Positions 25,916 to 35,112 of a stretch of 64,000 nucleotides of DNA are shown here, piece by piece. The stretch is from NCBI RefSeq assembly GCF_019797825.1, contig NZ_CP081855.1:1984001-2048000 (forward strand), given 5' to 3'. This DNA comes from Limosilactobacillus panis. GTDB lineage: Bacteria > Bacillota > Bacilli > Lactobacillales > Lactobacillaceae. Under the pieces are notes generated by a model, which was not told the origin of the DNA, made no database searches, and saw nothing but the letters and a program-made list of their open reading frames with translations. Every line of letters begins with the position of its first letter. Within the stretch, counting starts at the first letter, position 1. The translations under genes were made by a program, and so were the position numbers.

Positions 25916-27922
25916 CTACTCTTTCCAGAGGGCCTTGCCAACTGCATCGCTTGACGCAAACGGTCCGGGGATGGTCGAAATACCACGGTGGTTGCCAAAA
26001 TAGTCTTCACTAATCTGGATATCGTCACCTTCAGGCGTTTCAAATCGTTGCTCTGGCTCGAATGCTTCGCCCAGGATATCCGAGTTAATAATGTTCGTCT
26101 TATAATTACCAATTAGGTCGTAGACGTTCGTTTCAATTACTGGCTTACCGTCTTCTTCAACTAGTTCAACCTTGGCTTCGTCATGGTCGTTAACCAGATT
26201 GTTAACTTCTTTCTTCCATGCCTTAGCACCATTTAGATAAACGTTGCCACCGGCCCAAACTGGAAGGTGACCCAGGTGGTATGGCTGAAGATCATTCATA
26301 TCATTTTCCTTGGCGTAGGTACCTTCAAGGCGTTTGAACGGTGCATACCACTCGTCATAAGTCGGGTAGTCATCAAAGACAAAGGTCCCAACTTCTTCAT
26401 TATCTTCAGGGTTAGCTTCTGGAGCCCACTTTTGAACAAAGATGTTGTTGTAGAAACGATCATCCCCGTGCAGAATAGTCGAGAAGCCAGCTACTTCAGT
26501 CCGGTGTGGAATGTGGTATGGCGTGTACCGTTGACGGTCAGGGCCCTTGCCTGGATAATCCGTCCCGGTGCCAACATAGGTAAATGAGCCAAGAATTAAG
26601 TTATTAACCACCCCAAGGCCCTGGGTAGGAATCTTCAAGGAGTCTTTAGAAAGCAGGAGGTTGTTATCAATCAGCGTTGGCCCGTGACCAACCTCAACCC
26701 AGATATCCTGGCTCTCCATTGCTCCATTAAGGCGGTGAGCAGTACCATCTGGTGCATAGTTGTGGTCAAACAGGTTTTGAGTGATTCGGGTTCCTTGAGC
26801 TTCCCAATCACACCAGAGGCCCATTGTACAGTGGTCAAAGTGGTTCCGCCGGTAAATTACATCGATTGCCGCATGCATCTTAATACCGGCAATTTCGGCT
26901 CCGGCAAGTTCCTGCATATTGTTGATGTGATGAACGTGGTTGTCTTCAATCAGACTGAAGACACCCCCTTGCCGGCCAACAATTCCGTCTTGTTCGCAAT
27001 CGTGAATGTTACACCGCCGAACGATGTGGTGACCAATCTTTTCCTTCAGCCAACCATCGTATTGTCCCCGACAAACGGCTTCCCGTTCCATTTGGGTTGG
27101 ACTCTTGATGTGTTTGTAAGTAAAGTAGTGGTCATTATTAGGATCCTTATACTTACCAAGGGAAATTCCTGCACACCGACTCAAGCTAATATCACAGTCT
27201 TCAATGATCCAGCCCTTTGACCAGTGAGGACCAATCATTCCATCTTGAAAGGCTGCCGGTGGAGCCCAAGTGGTAGCCGCCTTGTTAACGGTGAAACCGG
27301 CAAAAGTGATGTAGTTAACACCCGTCTTCTTTGGCCAGAAGCATTCCCGCCGGACATTGATATCAACGTCTTCATGGTTAGGATTCTTGCCTTGGAAGTT
27401 AGCGTAAATGACCGTCTCGTTTCGGTCCTCATCTTGTTCGGTGTACCACTTGTAAACTGAATTTGCCGGATCCCATGAGCGGGCATAAACTTCACCCTTA
27501 ATACAATCTTCTAGCGAAGTAGTTTCATAGAAGTGGATGTTATTCATGTAAACAGCCCCGGTGTGCTTATCAACTGGGCCGAAGTACCAGTCACCGACAA
27601 CAAACGTCGTATATGGGTTATATGAACCAAAAATACTGTTATTAATCCGGGTAACCCAAACGTTGCCCTTGTACTTTTCCCAGTTAGTTACCTTTTCTGC
27701 TCCGGTAATTGTCGCCTTGAGGGGTTCAACACTGCGGTAAACAATCCGGGCATCCTTTGTTCCGGCATGAATTGGGTTAACATTTTCCCGGTAAGTACCA
27801 GGGAACACGAGAACTTCATCACCAGGTTCAGCAACCTGGGCAGCCTCGTTAATTAACTTGAAAGGTCGTTCTTGAGTACCGTTGCCGTCAAATGTCGCAT
27901 TAGCATCAACATAAATCTTCAT
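25916..27922 (-). CDS. GH120 beta-xylosidase (right-handed beta-helix)
   Basis: A 668-residue cytosolic glycosidase that releases xylose from short xylosides. From memory the sequence aligns over its length with Thermoanaerobacterium XylC, the GH120 founder: PGTYRENV, GNVW, VIYANFQG, INVRRECFWP, TWAPP, WSKGWIIEDCDIS and EVAGFSTILHGDDRFYNNIF are shared. The XylC nucleophile Asp and acid/base Glu correspond to D372 (GLWCDWEAQG) and E410 (WVEVGHGP). No signal peptide, so the substrate must be imported, fitting the adjacent MFS gene. A divergent AraC gene is the likely activator. Confidence 0.88.
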   Translation of the reverse strand: MKIYVDANATFDGNGTQERPFKLINEAAQVAEPGDEVLVFPGTYRENVNPIHAGTKDARIVYRSVEPLKATITGAEKVTNWEKYKGNVWVTRINNSIFGSYNPYTTFVVGDWYFGPVDKHTGAVYMNNIHFYETTSLEDCIKGEVYARSWDPANSVYKWYTEQDEDRNETVIYANFQGKNPNHEDVDINVRRECFWPKKTGVNYITFAGFTVNKAATTWAPPAAFQDGMIGPHWSKGWIIEDCDISLSRCAGISLGKYKDPNNDHYFTYKHIKSPTQMEREAVCRGQYDGWLKEKIGHHIVRRCNIHDCEQDGIVGRQGGVFSLIEDNHVHHINNMQELAGAEIAGIKMHAAIDVIYRRNHFDHCTMGLWCDWEAQGTRITQNLFDHNYAPDGTAHRLNGAMESQDIWVEVGHGPTLIDNNLLLSKDSLKIPTQGLGVVNNLILGSFTYVGTGTDYPGKGPDRQRYTPYHIPHRTEVAGFSTILHGDDRFYNNIFVQKWAPEANPEDNEEVGTFVFDDYPTYDEWYAPFKRLEGTYAKENDMNDLQPYHLGHLPVWAGGNVYLNGAKAWKKEVNNLVNDHDEAKVELVEEDGKPVIETNVYDLIGNYKTNIINSDILGEAFEPEQRFETPEGDDIQISEDYFGNHRGISTIPGPFASSDAVGKALWKE

Positions 27923-27970
27923 TCATGACAGCTCCAATCATTTTGTGTAAAATTAAATAGTAACAATACC

Positions 27971-27984
27971 TGCAAGCGCTTACG
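27971..27984. promoter_or_regulatory. Putative cre site between GH120 and araC-like genes
   Basis: TGCAAGCGCTTACG fits the CcpA box with a mismatch at the end, in the divergent promoter. This suggests catabolite repression of xyloside use. Confidence 0.55.
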
Positions 27985-28065
27985 TATTTAATTATGCAGA
28001 ATCAATTCGGGGATATCTTGCATTTTTCTACGAATTTTTGGATATAAGTAAGTGGAGGGATTTTT

Positions 28066-29241
28066 ATGAATCTATTACGTCAGTACCTCAGAACAACTAG
28101 TTTTGCTTACAGTATCATCAGAAACGGCCAGACTATTGAAAAAGATCGGGATAACTTACTGGCGGGAACGTTCAATGCAAAAAAATTCGCCCTCACCAGC
28201 AGGCAAAGACGACTCGTTACTTTTTACAAACTTAAGGGACAAAATATTATCACCGCTATTATTAGACATCACAATTACTACTACGTAATTGGACCCGTTA
28301 TTATCAGCACCAATGACCAAGATAAGACACCCCAGCCTTTCTTAGTCAGCAGTGCCCACCTAAAGCATTTCTCGGCGGATCGTTTCATTATGGTTATTGC
28401 CCTATGCATTAACCTGTTAGGCGCATACATCAATTCTAAAAAACTGCAGCTTCGTTACCGGCGACCCGTTTATACCAACACAAGCTTTAAGAAGAGCAGT
28501 TTCATCCGTCTGAACAACAATGGTGCCCATGTTAACTACGCCTTTGAAAAGCAAATCAATAATGCTATCCTTTGTAGCGACCAAGCGGAAATTCATACGG
28601 CCTTAACCCGCTTATACCAGTCCGGGCGAATTGGCATTTTGAGCAATAAGGGTGAATTACGCAATATCATTGACTTTGGCATCATTGTTATTTCAACCAA
28701 CATCCGGGTAGCCTTAAGAAGCGGGATGAACTTCGAACTTGCTTACAGTCTGAACGATTACTACGTTCACCGTTTAGAAGAGCAAAAGTCGTTTCATGCC
28801 GTCATCAAATGCATTGAAGATAATTTAACCGACCTCAGCAAAGAAGTTAAGCACGATATTACTGCCGGTATGCCACCGACAATTGTCCGGGCCTACCGTA
28901 TCGTATCGACAAATCCCCAGGAGGACATTACGATTGTGGAAGTAGCGAAGCAGCTCAACATTTCACCAAACTACTTTTCCAGTCAGTTTAAAAAGTGGAT
29001 GGGAATTAGTTTTACTCAGTTCCGAATTCTCGAAAAAATCAACTGTGCTATCACTCTTCTCGTTTCATCAAACATGAACGTTTCAGAAATTGCAGCCCTA
29101 CTTCACTTTAACGACCAGGCTTACTTTGCTAACCAATTTAAAAAGCACACCGGGTTTTCGCCAAACCAGGTGCGCAATAATCCTATTCTTATTAGTGATT
29201 GGAATATCTATAACTATCTAAAGGGTAAGTGTCGATTATAG
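28066..29241 (+). CDS. AraC-family regulator of the xyloside locus
   Basis: A 391-residue regulator. The C-terminal 100 residues carry the double AraC helix-turn-helix (ITIVEVAKQLNISPNYFSSQFKKWMG and NVSEIAALLHFNDQAYFANQFKKHTGFSPNQVR). The long N-terminal sensor is not a recognisable cupin. GTGGAGGG precedes the ATG. It is divergent from the GH120 gene and presumably senses a xylose-derived inducer. The stop codon abuts the next gene's 3' end. Confidence 0.88.
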   Translation: MNLLRQYLRTTSFAYSIIRNGQTIEKDRDNLLAGTFNAKKFALTSRQRRLVTFYKLKGQNIITAIIRHHNYYYVIGPVIISTNDQDKTPQPFLVSSAHLKHFSADRFIMVIALCINLLGAYINSKKLQLRYRRPVYTNTSFKKSSFIRLNNNGAHVNYAFEKQINNAILCSDQAEIHTALTRLYQSGRIGILSNKGELRNIIDFGIIVISTNIRVALRSGMNFELAYSLNDYYVHRLEEQKSFHAVIKCIEDNLTDLSKEVKHDITAGMPPTIVRAYRIVSTNPQEDITIVEVAKQLNISPNYFSSQFKKWMGISFTQFRILEKINCAITLLVSSNMNVSEIAALLHFNDQAYFANQFKKHTGFSPNQVRNNPILISDWNIYNYLKGKCRL

Positions 29242-30543
29242 TTACTTACATTCTTCCTTACCCATCATAATCTTCAAGATAACGGGGCCCGAGGCTGCCA
29301 AGCCACTCCGGGTTAGCTCACCGAGGCCACGGATTGTTTCGTCGACAGAGTTACTTACCAAGCCATTGGTCCCCGGAATCGTTACCCCTTGCAGGGCCAA
29401 GTTGACCGCCTTAAACATTGTCTGAACCGAGGTCGCTACCTTGATGGCGCAGGAACAGCCCGCCCCATCGCAGACCATTCCGGCAGCATCCCCAATCATG
29501 TTCTTAATTGCTCGACCGGCCACCTCGATGTCGCCGCTCAACAGGTAAGCAATTCCCGTGGCAGCGCCCATCGCAGCGGCATAGGTTGCACAGTAGGCTG
29601 ACAGGATCGGCAAAAATGAGTGCACGTAGATTGCAGTCAGGTGGGATAGGGCCAGGGCCCTGATTAGCTGCTCGTCAGACGCCTGCTGCGCTTTGGCCAC
29701 AACGCACACCGGGACGGTCGCCGTGATTCCCTGGTTCCCGGAACCGGAGTTAGTAATTGCCGGCAGCGGGGCGCCACCCATCCGCGCATCCGAAGCGGCG
29801 GCGGTGTATGACACCAGCCGGTTCAACAGGGAGTTATCGTAGCCCAGACTCTGTGAGTTATTCATCGCCCGGCCGACCCGCATCCCGTAGTCATGCGACA
29901 GCCCCTCCTTTGCCAGGGCCATGTTATCGACCTGGGCAAGTTTGATAAATTTCAACTCCTCTAGTGGCGCCGTTGTTGCCAAGTCCCAAATCTCCTGGAG
30001 CCGGCCCTGCTGCATGAAGAGTTCCCAGTCGGCCAGAGAATCAACTGCGGGGCGTTCCTTTTCAAACACCACCGCCCCATTTTTCTTGATGCAGTAATTG
30101 TTCGTATGGTCCGCCGCAATGTAAACCTCTGCAGTATTACCGCTGACGGTGGTAACCTTCACCTGAACGTAAAGCTTATCCTTGACGTCGGCCAGGGAAA
30201 CGTGAATCTTGCCAGAGCACGCCAAATCAGCAACCTGCTTGACCCCGGCGGCTGAGATTTCCGGAATCACCTTCATCCCCTTGCTAGGATCACCGAACAG
30301 GTAGCCCACGGCCGCCGCAACGGGAAGACCGGGTTTCCCGGTTCCCGGAACAATCACCGCAATTGCGTTCTTCATGATATTCATTGATACACGAACGTCA
30401 ATTTTAGCGGGCTCCTCATGGCCTAACTGTTCTGCACAAGTGGCAACGGCAAAAGCGACTGCAACGGGTTCCGTACACCCGATTGCGACTGATACCCCGT
30501 TGTGGAGGGCCTTCAAATACATTGCCTTCTTACTAGCTTCCAT
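29242..30543 (-). CDS. CyuA-type L-cysteine desulfidase / L-serine deaminase (UPF0597)
   Basis: A 433-residue Fe-S enzyme that breaks cysteine (or serine) into pyruvate and ammonia, plus sulfide from cysteine. C23 in IGCTEP and the cluster CDGAGCSC supply cysteines for a 4Fe-4S centre. GSGNQGITATVPV is the family signature. The ATG at 30543 follows GAGGAGGAAAAG; longer frames include promoter DNA. It is monocistronic, tail to tail with the AraC gene, and has a palindrome-rich promoter. Confidence 0.88.
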   Translation of the reverse strand: MEASKKAMYLKALHNGVSVAIGCTEPVAVAFAVATCAEQLGHEEPAKIDVRVSMNIMKNAIAVIVPGTGKPGLPVAAAVGYLFGDPSKGMKVIPEISAAGVKQVADLACSGKIHVSLADVKDKLYVQVKVTTVSGNTAEVYIAADHTNNYCIKKNGAVVFEKERPAVDSLADWELFMQQGRLQEIWDLATTAPLEELKFIKLAQVDNMALAKEGLSHDYGMRVGRAMNNSQSLGYDNSLLNRLVSYTAAASDARMGGAPLPAITNSGSGNQGITATVPVCVVAKAQQASDEQLIRALALSHLTAIYVHSFLPILSAYCATYAAAMGAATGIAYLLSGDIEVAGRAIKNMIGDAAGMVCDGAGCSCAIKVATSVQTMFKAVNLALQGVTIPGTNGLVSNSVDETIRGLGELTRSGLAASGPVILKIMMGKEECK

Positions 30544-30580
30544 CTTTTCCTCCTCATGTGAAACCTTATTCCGACGGGTG

Positions 30581-30656
30581 GTGAAACGTTTCACATACTT
30601 CTTTCATATTAAATTATATCATCTTGATAATTTTTTATCACTAATAAATTATCAAG
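30581..30656 (-). promoter_or_regulatory. Palindromes in the cyuA-like promoter region
   Basis: Perfect 14-bp palindrome GTGAAACGTTTCAC (30581-30594) lies downstream of a TATAAT box (minus strand, 30613-30618). Upstream is a 34-bp inverted repeat with 11-bp perfect arms CTTGATAATTT / AAATTATCAAG (30623-30656). The second could also be a weak terminator of the HxlR gene. Confidence 0.5.
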
Positions 30657-30681
30657 TTTACGGAAAAGATTTCAACAATGG

Positions 30682-30990
30682 TTAACCTTGTTTCCCCCAG
30701 TCCTGCATTCCTTCAATAACGGGACCCAGCTGCTTGCCCCGGCTTGTCAAGGAGTATTCAGTTTTCGGGGGAACCGTTACGTAGACCCGCTTCTTGACAA
30801 TCCCGTCGGCCGTCAATTCCTTTAGCTGAAGGGCCAGCATTCGCCGTGTGCAATCGGGCAATTTCTCCTGTAATTCACTAAAGCGACAGACCGGCGTGTG
30901 TAGGAGAACGTGAATAATGACCGCCTTCCATTTTCCCGCAATTGCTTGAATTGTCTGGTCAATTGGGCAACCCTTGATTGCTTTACTCAT
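30682..30990 (-). CDS. HxlR-family regulator
   Basis: A 102-residue winged-helix repressor: CPIDQTIQAIAGKWKAVIIHVLL, FSELQEKLPDCTRRMLALQLKEL (recognition helix) and a C-terminal dimer helix. The early Cys (C8) matches the redox or electrophile-sensing Cys of YodB-type members; a second Cys (C36 region, TPVCRF) is also present. It is divergent from a nitroreductase gene, a standard HxlR target, so it likely responds to quinones or diamide-type stress. Confidence 0.86.
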   Translation of the reverse strand: MSKAIKGCPIDQTIQAIAGKWKAVIIHVLLHTPVCRFSELQEKLPDCTRRMLALQLKELTADGIVKKRVYVTVPPKTEYSLTSRGKQLGPVIEGMQDWGKQG

Positions 30991-31041
30991 TTTCTCACCC
31001 CGCTTTTTATCAATTATACCAGGTGAAAAATAATTCCCCTC

Positions 31042-31076
31042 TTGTATTGTCTCAATAGACTGGTTACTATTAGTAA
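31042..31076 (+). promoter_or_regulatory. Nitroreductase promoter with HxlR operator
   Basis: TTGTAT (31042-31047), 17-bp spacer, TACTAT (31065-31070). The palindrome TTACTATTAGTAA (31064-31076) covers the -10 and has the TACT ... AGTA form known for YodB-type boxes. Confidence 0.65.
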
Positions 31077-31106
31077 GTGAAATGAATGAACAAGGAGGAA
31101 TTAACT

Positions 31107-31709
31107 ATGAAATCAAAATTAAATGAATTATTAGCTAAGCGGCGCAGCATTTACGCCCTGGGTAACCAGGTTAACGCCCAACCTGAAGAGATCTTTGACC
31201 TGGTGAAGACCACCGTCCGTAACTCACCAAGTGCCTTCAATAGTCAAACCGTCCGGGCAGTTGTCCTCTTTAATCAGTCATCAAATAAGGTGTGGGACAT
31301 CGTTGAAGAAGCACTGCAGAAGATCGTTAAGGACCCGGCCGCTTTCCAGAAGACCAAGGAAAAGATTGCCAGCTTCCGCGTCGGTTACGGGACAATCCTC
31401 TACCTCACTGACACGGAGACCGTTCACAAGCTAGAAAAGCAGTTCCCATCCTATGCCGCCAACTTTGGCCCGTGGGCAGAACAAGCAATCGGTGGTGCCC
31501 AGCAGGCGATCTGGGCCGCACTGGCCGAACAGGGGATTGGCGCAAGCCTCCAGCACTACAACCCGCTGATTGACGACGCCATTCACGAAGCATTCAACCT
31601 CCCCGCCAGCTGGCAATTGCGGGCTGAAATGCCGTTTGGCTCAATCGAAGCCCCTGCTGGAAAGAAGGATTACCTAGCAGAAAGCGACGTCTTCAAGCTG
31701 ATTAAGTAA
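31107..31709 (+). CDS. Nitroreductase-family FMN oxidoreductase
   Basis: A 200-residue NAD(P)H-dependent flavoenzyme, probably reducing quinones or nitro compounds. The family features are LAKRRSIYALG near the start, the FMN region NSPSAFNSQTVRAVVL (about 40-56) and GIGASLQHYNP near the C-terminal third. The ATG at 31107 has AAGGAGGAA upstream. It is divergent from, and presumably repressed by, the HxlR protein. Confidence 0.87.
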   Translation: MKSKLNELLAKRRSIYALGNQVNAQPEEIFDLVKTTVRNSPSAFNSQTVRAVVLFNQSSNKVWDIVEEALQKIVKDPAAFQKTKEKIASFRVGYGTILYLTDTETVHKLEKQFPSYAANFGPWAEQAIGGAQQAIWAALAEQGIGASLQHYNPLIDDAIHEAFNLPASWQLRAEMPFGSIEAPAGKKDYLAESDVFKLIK

Positions 31710-31721
31710 CTACTAGCGAAG

Positions 31722-31757
31722 AAACCCCTCACGGCCCACAAGCCACGAGGGGTTTTG
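31722..31757 (+). terminator. Terminator after the nitroreductase gene
   Basis: AAACCCCTC / GAGGGGTTTT hairpin with an 18-base loop that can itself pair. Confidence 0.75.
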
Positions 31758-31759
31758 CA

Positions 31760-31775
31760 TGTTTCATGTGAAACA
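31760..31775. other. parS-like site 1
   Basis: TGTTTCATGTGAAACA matches the Firmicute ParB box (TGTTTCACGTGAAACA) at 15 of 16 bases. Intergenic, next to a terminator. Confidence 0.65.
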
Positions 31776-31831
31776 CGACACCACTTATCCGGGAAAGGGG
31801 GTAAAATAAAGGGAGAAAGGGGACGGCAAAT

Positions 31832-32674
31832 ATGGAAAAGGCAACCGCATTTGATTTTTCACCAACTAACGATTCTTTCTTGGGGATCACATCCCTGGGG
31901 CGGTCCGATACACTGCCTGGCCATCATTACGGTCCCGCCGTCCGTCCCTATTACCTGATCCACTATATCCTCGCCGGTACGGGTATCTTCCGGGTAAGCG
32001 ACGTTGAGTACCACCTTCATGCCGGCCAGGGCTTTTTAATTGAGCCCAATTACCAGACCTACTACGTTGCGGACAAGTACGCCCCCTGGTCCTACGTATG
32101 GGTTGGTTTTACCGGTAAGTATGCTGATGAATTGGTCGACCAGTTAGGCCTTTCTGAAGACCTGCCGACCTTTAATAACCAGTACTCCTACGAACTGGTC
32201 GACTGCATCAATCACATCATGAAGTTACCACCGGACAAGCCGGAAAATGAGCTGCTCGCCAACAGCTACCTCTTGCGCTTCCTCAGCTTTATCGCCCGGT
32301 CGAAGCCCATTAACGCGCCCCACACAATTTTGCAAAAGAACCAGTACGTTGACCAGGCGATTCACTACCTGAGTACCCACATTGCCACGGCATCGACCGA
32401 CCAGTTGGCCAGGGCCGTCAGCCTGGACCGCAGTTACCTCAGTGGCCTTTTTAAGAAGACGACCGGGCTGACTCCCAGTCAGTATATCCGCAACTTCCGC
32501 ATCACGAAGGCCCGCCACTTACTGGAGTCCTCCCAACTGACGATTGACGAGATTGCCCAGGCCAGTGGCTACGAGCACGCTAATTCTTTTTCCCGGATCT
32601 TCAAACGTACGTATGGCCTCAACCCGCGTGAATACCGCAAGCAGGCTCAGGGAGAACACAAACAAGGTCGCTAG
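31832..32674 (+). CDS. AraC-family regulator with cupin sensor (MsmR/RafR-like)
   Basis: A 280-residue regulator: an N-terminal AraC-type cupin (YYLIHYILAGTGIFRVSDVEYHLHAGQGFLIEP, about 35-65) and a C-terminal double helix-turn-helix (DQLARAVSLDRSYLSGLFKKTTG; IDEIAQASGYEHANSFSRIFKRTYG). Such proteins activate alpha-galactoside genes, and the gene lies tail to tail with an alpha-galactosidase. A GGAGAAAGGGG stretch precedes the ATG. Confidence 0.88.
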   Translation: MEKATAFDFSPTNDSFLGITSLGRSDTLPGHHYGPAVRPYYLIHYILAGTGIFRVSDVEYHLHAGQGFLIEPNYQTYYVADKYAPWSYVWVGFTGKYADELVDQLGLSEDLPTFNNQYSYELVDCINHIMKLPPDKPENELLANSYLLRFLSFIARSKPINAPHTILQKNQYVDQAIHYLSTHIATASTDQLARAVSLDRSYLSGLFKKTTGLTPSQYIRNFRITKARHLLESSQLTIDEIAQASGYEHANSFSRIFKRTYGLNPREYRKQAQGEHKQGR

Positions 32675-32708
32675 TCCGAAATCGCGGATACTAACGACCT
32701 TTTTTTCA

Positions 32709-34937
32709 TTATTTTGCTTCAAAGGTGAATAGGCGGCTGTAAAAGTCAGTTACCTGCTTGGTGGCAGCTGACTGTTCCGACTCCGCATCGGAAACTACAA
32801 GGCCAATATTGGCAAGCTCTTGACCATAGTAGCAACCACAATCCTGGCCACTCTCTTCTTTAACCTGGTATTCCTGGTCGGCGAGGAGGCCTGGGATCCG
32901 CTGCAGGCGGTACTCAGCGTTAACATCGTTGAGCATCTTGAAGTAGCCCAGTGCGGCATGTCGTTGGTCGGAAGACACCACCAACCAGGCAGTGAAATTC
33001 CCCTCAAACGGTGTCTTTAACCGGTAGAAGCGCCCAAACTGGAATAGGCGCCGGTACTTCTTCATGAAGCTAACCTGGGCTTTAATCTGGGTTAACTCAT
33101 CATCGGTTAACTTCCCCAGGTCGAGTTCGTAACCCAGGTCCCCGAAAAAGGCCACGTCCCCGCGTGTCTTTAATGGCGTTATCCGGTTGACCTGTTCGTT
33201 AGGGCATACCGAAACGTGAGCACCCATTGCACTGGTCGGGTAACAATATGAGGTGCCCGTTTGGATTTTCAGCCGCTTGCCTGCGTCAGAGTCATCACTT
33301 GTCCAGGTCTGTGGTGCATAGTACAGCATCCCCGCATCGAAGCGACCACCACCAGAAGCACACGATTCAAAGAGGACCTTCGGGAAGGCCTTGGTTAGCC
33401 GGTCATAGAGCTTGTAGACTCCCAGGATGTAGCGGTGGAAGATTTCTCCCTGCTGGTCCGGACGGTAGGCGGCGGAGTAGCATTCAGTGATATTCCGGTT
33501 CATGTCCCACTTCACGTAGTCAACGTGCCCGTCCTTAATAACCTTAGCAACTAGTCGGTAAATATAATCCACCACTTCTGGCCAGGAAAAATCGAGAACG
33601 TATTGCCGGCGGCCCTGGGATGGGTGCAGATCTGGTGTTTGGATGATGTAGTCGGGATGCTTACGGTAGAGGTCACTATTTTTATTGACCATTTCCGGTT
33701 CGAACCACAGGCCAAACAGCATCCCCAGCTGGTGAATTTTCTTCGACAGGCCGCTAATTCCGTCAGGCAGGCGGTCACGGTTGACCCACCAGTCGCCCAG
33801 GCCGGCCGTTTCCTTTGTCCGTTCCCCAAACCAGCCATCGTCGAGAACAAATAGTTCGATTCCAAGTTGCTGGGCTTGCTTGGCGAGTTTTAGTAGCTTT
33901 TCTTCGTTAAAGTCAAAGTAGGTAGCTTCCCAGTTGTTGATTAGAATAGGACGCTCGCGGTCACGCCAGTAACCTCGGGCAAGGCGGGTCTGGTAAAGAC
34001 GGTGGAAGGCCTGGCTGAGACTATTCAGGCCTTCACTGGTGTAGACCATCACCGCTTCGGGAGTTTGGAACGACTCCCCCGGCTTGAGCTTCCAGGAGAA
34101 GTAGAAGGGGTTAATTCCCATTTGGACCCGGGTCACCTTATAAGCGTCCACCTCCGCCTGGGCAAGGAAGTTGCCACTGTATATGAGTGAAAAGCCATAT
34201 GCTGAACCCTGGAATTCGTCGGTGTGGGGCCGTTTTAAAATCACAAACGGGTTCTGCATGTGACTCGAAGCGCCCCGGGTACTACCCACAGACTGGATAC
34301 CGGGACGGAGGTGGGCCACTTTCTTTTGCCGTTCCCGACCCCAGGCACCGGAGAACTGGACCCAGTCGTAGTCGTCGTCCGGCAGATCCAGGTTCATACT
34401 CATCGCCGTCGTCAGTTGATGGGCTGCTGTCCCCTGGTTAACAAAGCGAACGCTGCGGGCAATCGCATTGTGGTCCGTGAAGATGGTATAGTAGAGGATC
34501 ATTTCAACGTCGGTAAGGTCGTCACGAAGGGTAACCGTCAGCGTCGTAGCTTCACTATCGTCTTCGGCGTACGTAGCGGGAAGGCCGGGTAAGGCTGGCT
34601 TCCCCGCATAGATTTGATGACTGATATAGTGGAAGTTCGTCACCGTGCTACCGTTGGGTTGCTTGAGTTCCACCGCTGGCATCCGGTAGTCACTGGTTCC
34701 GTAGGACGGGTACTCCTGCTTGACGTTCCCGAGGGAGAATTTGTAGTCATCGTAGACGTAGCTCATCATCGGTCGGTACCCATTTTCGACCAAATAACCA
34801 TGGTCAGCCCGGTCCGGAACCCGGGCACCGAAGTAAAGTTGGCCTAACTGACCGTTCCTTAGTAGCTTAATAATGTAACTAATATGGTCATTGTACAGGT
34901 GAAATTCCTGGCTCGTTTGGTGGTACTTGATCGGCAT
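32709..34937 (-). CDS. GH36 alpha-galactosidase
   Basis: A 742-residue cytosolic tetrameric-type enzyme that hydrolyses melibiose, raffinose and stachyose. It has the N-terminal beta-supersandwich, the TIM barrel and the C-terminal sheet of GH36. The nucleophile is D478 in KWDMNRNIT; the acid/base is D548 in TSDDSDAG. These are the same numbers I recall for Geobacillus AgaA. The substrate-binding motif ESCASGGGRFD is present. No signal peptide. A cre box lies upstream and an AraC regulator downstream. Confidence 0.95.
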   Translation of the reverse strand: MPIKYHQTSQEFHLYNDHISYIIKLLRNGQLGQLYFGARVPDRADHGYLVENGYRPMMSYVYDDYKFSLGNVKQEYPSYGTSDYRMPAVELKQPNGSTVTNFHYISHQIYAGKPALPGLPATYAEDDSEATTLTVTLRDDLTDVEMILYYTIFTDHNAIARSVRFVNQGTAAHQLTTAMSMNLDLPDDDYDWVQFSGAWGRERQKKVAHLRPGIQSVGSTRGASSHMQNPFVILKRPHTDEFQGSAYGFSLIYSGNFLAQAEVDAYKVTRVQMGINPFYFSWKLKPGESFQTPEAVMVYTSEGLNSLSQAFHRLYQTRLARGYWRDRERPILINNWEATYFDFNEEKLLKLAKQAQQLGIELFVLDDGWFGERTKETAGLGDWWVNRDRLPDGISGLSKKIHQLGMLFGLWFEPEMVNKNSDLYRKHPDYIIQTPDLHPSQGRRQYVLDFSWPEVVDYIYRLVAKVIKDGHVDYVKWDMNRNITECYSAAYRPDQQGEIFHRYILGVYKLYDRLTKAFPKVLFESCASGGGRFDAGMLYYAPQTWTSDDSDAGKRLKIQTGTSYCYPTSAMGAHVSVCPNEQVNRITPLKTRGDVAFFGDLGYELDLGKLTDDELTQIKAQVSFMKKYRRLFQFGRFYRLKTPFEGNFTAWLVVSSDQRHAALGYFKMLNDVNAEYRLQRIPGLLADQEYQVKEESGQDCGCYYGQELANIGLVVSDAESEQSAATKQVTDFYSRLFTFEAK

Positions 34938-34979
34938 TATATCGTGCTCTCTTCACAAATTTAGCTTTATTTTAGCTGG

Positions 34980-34993
34980 TGAAAGCGCTTTTG
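34980..34993 (-). promoter_or_regulatory. cre site upstream of the alpha-galactosidase
   Basis: TGAAAGCGCTTTTG matches the CcpA consensus TGWAANCGNTNWCA except near the end, 43 bp before the start codon. Confidence 0.7.
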
Positions 34994-35041
34994 CCGTTGA
35001 TTAATCGTGAGTAAAAGGGAACATTTCGTGGGGTTCAATAA

Positions 35042-35097
35042 TTGACCGCCGCACTAATTGATTGTATACTATTTTATATAAAATAGTATACAATCAA
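35042..35097 (+). promoter_or_regulatory. RelB promoter with a 40-bp perfect palindrome
   Basis: TTGACC (35042-35047), 17-bp spacer, TATACT (35065-35070). A perfect 40-bp palindrome occupies 35058-35097 (arms TTGATTGTATACTATTTTAT), covering the -10 and the start point. It contains paired GTATAC sub-sites, as expected for several ribbon-helix-helix dimers. It stops 3 bp before the ribosome site. Confidence 0.8.
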
Positions 35098-35112
35098 GGG
35101 AGAGTGCTTTAT

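Noticed and set aside
30581..30594. cre site upstream of the cysteine desulfidase
   Set aside because: GTGAAACGTTTCAC is CG-centred but does not align with TGWAANCGNTNWCA at the outer positions.
31405..31616. Small antisense frames within the nitroreductase gene
   Set aside because: No start signals or family features; coding shadow.
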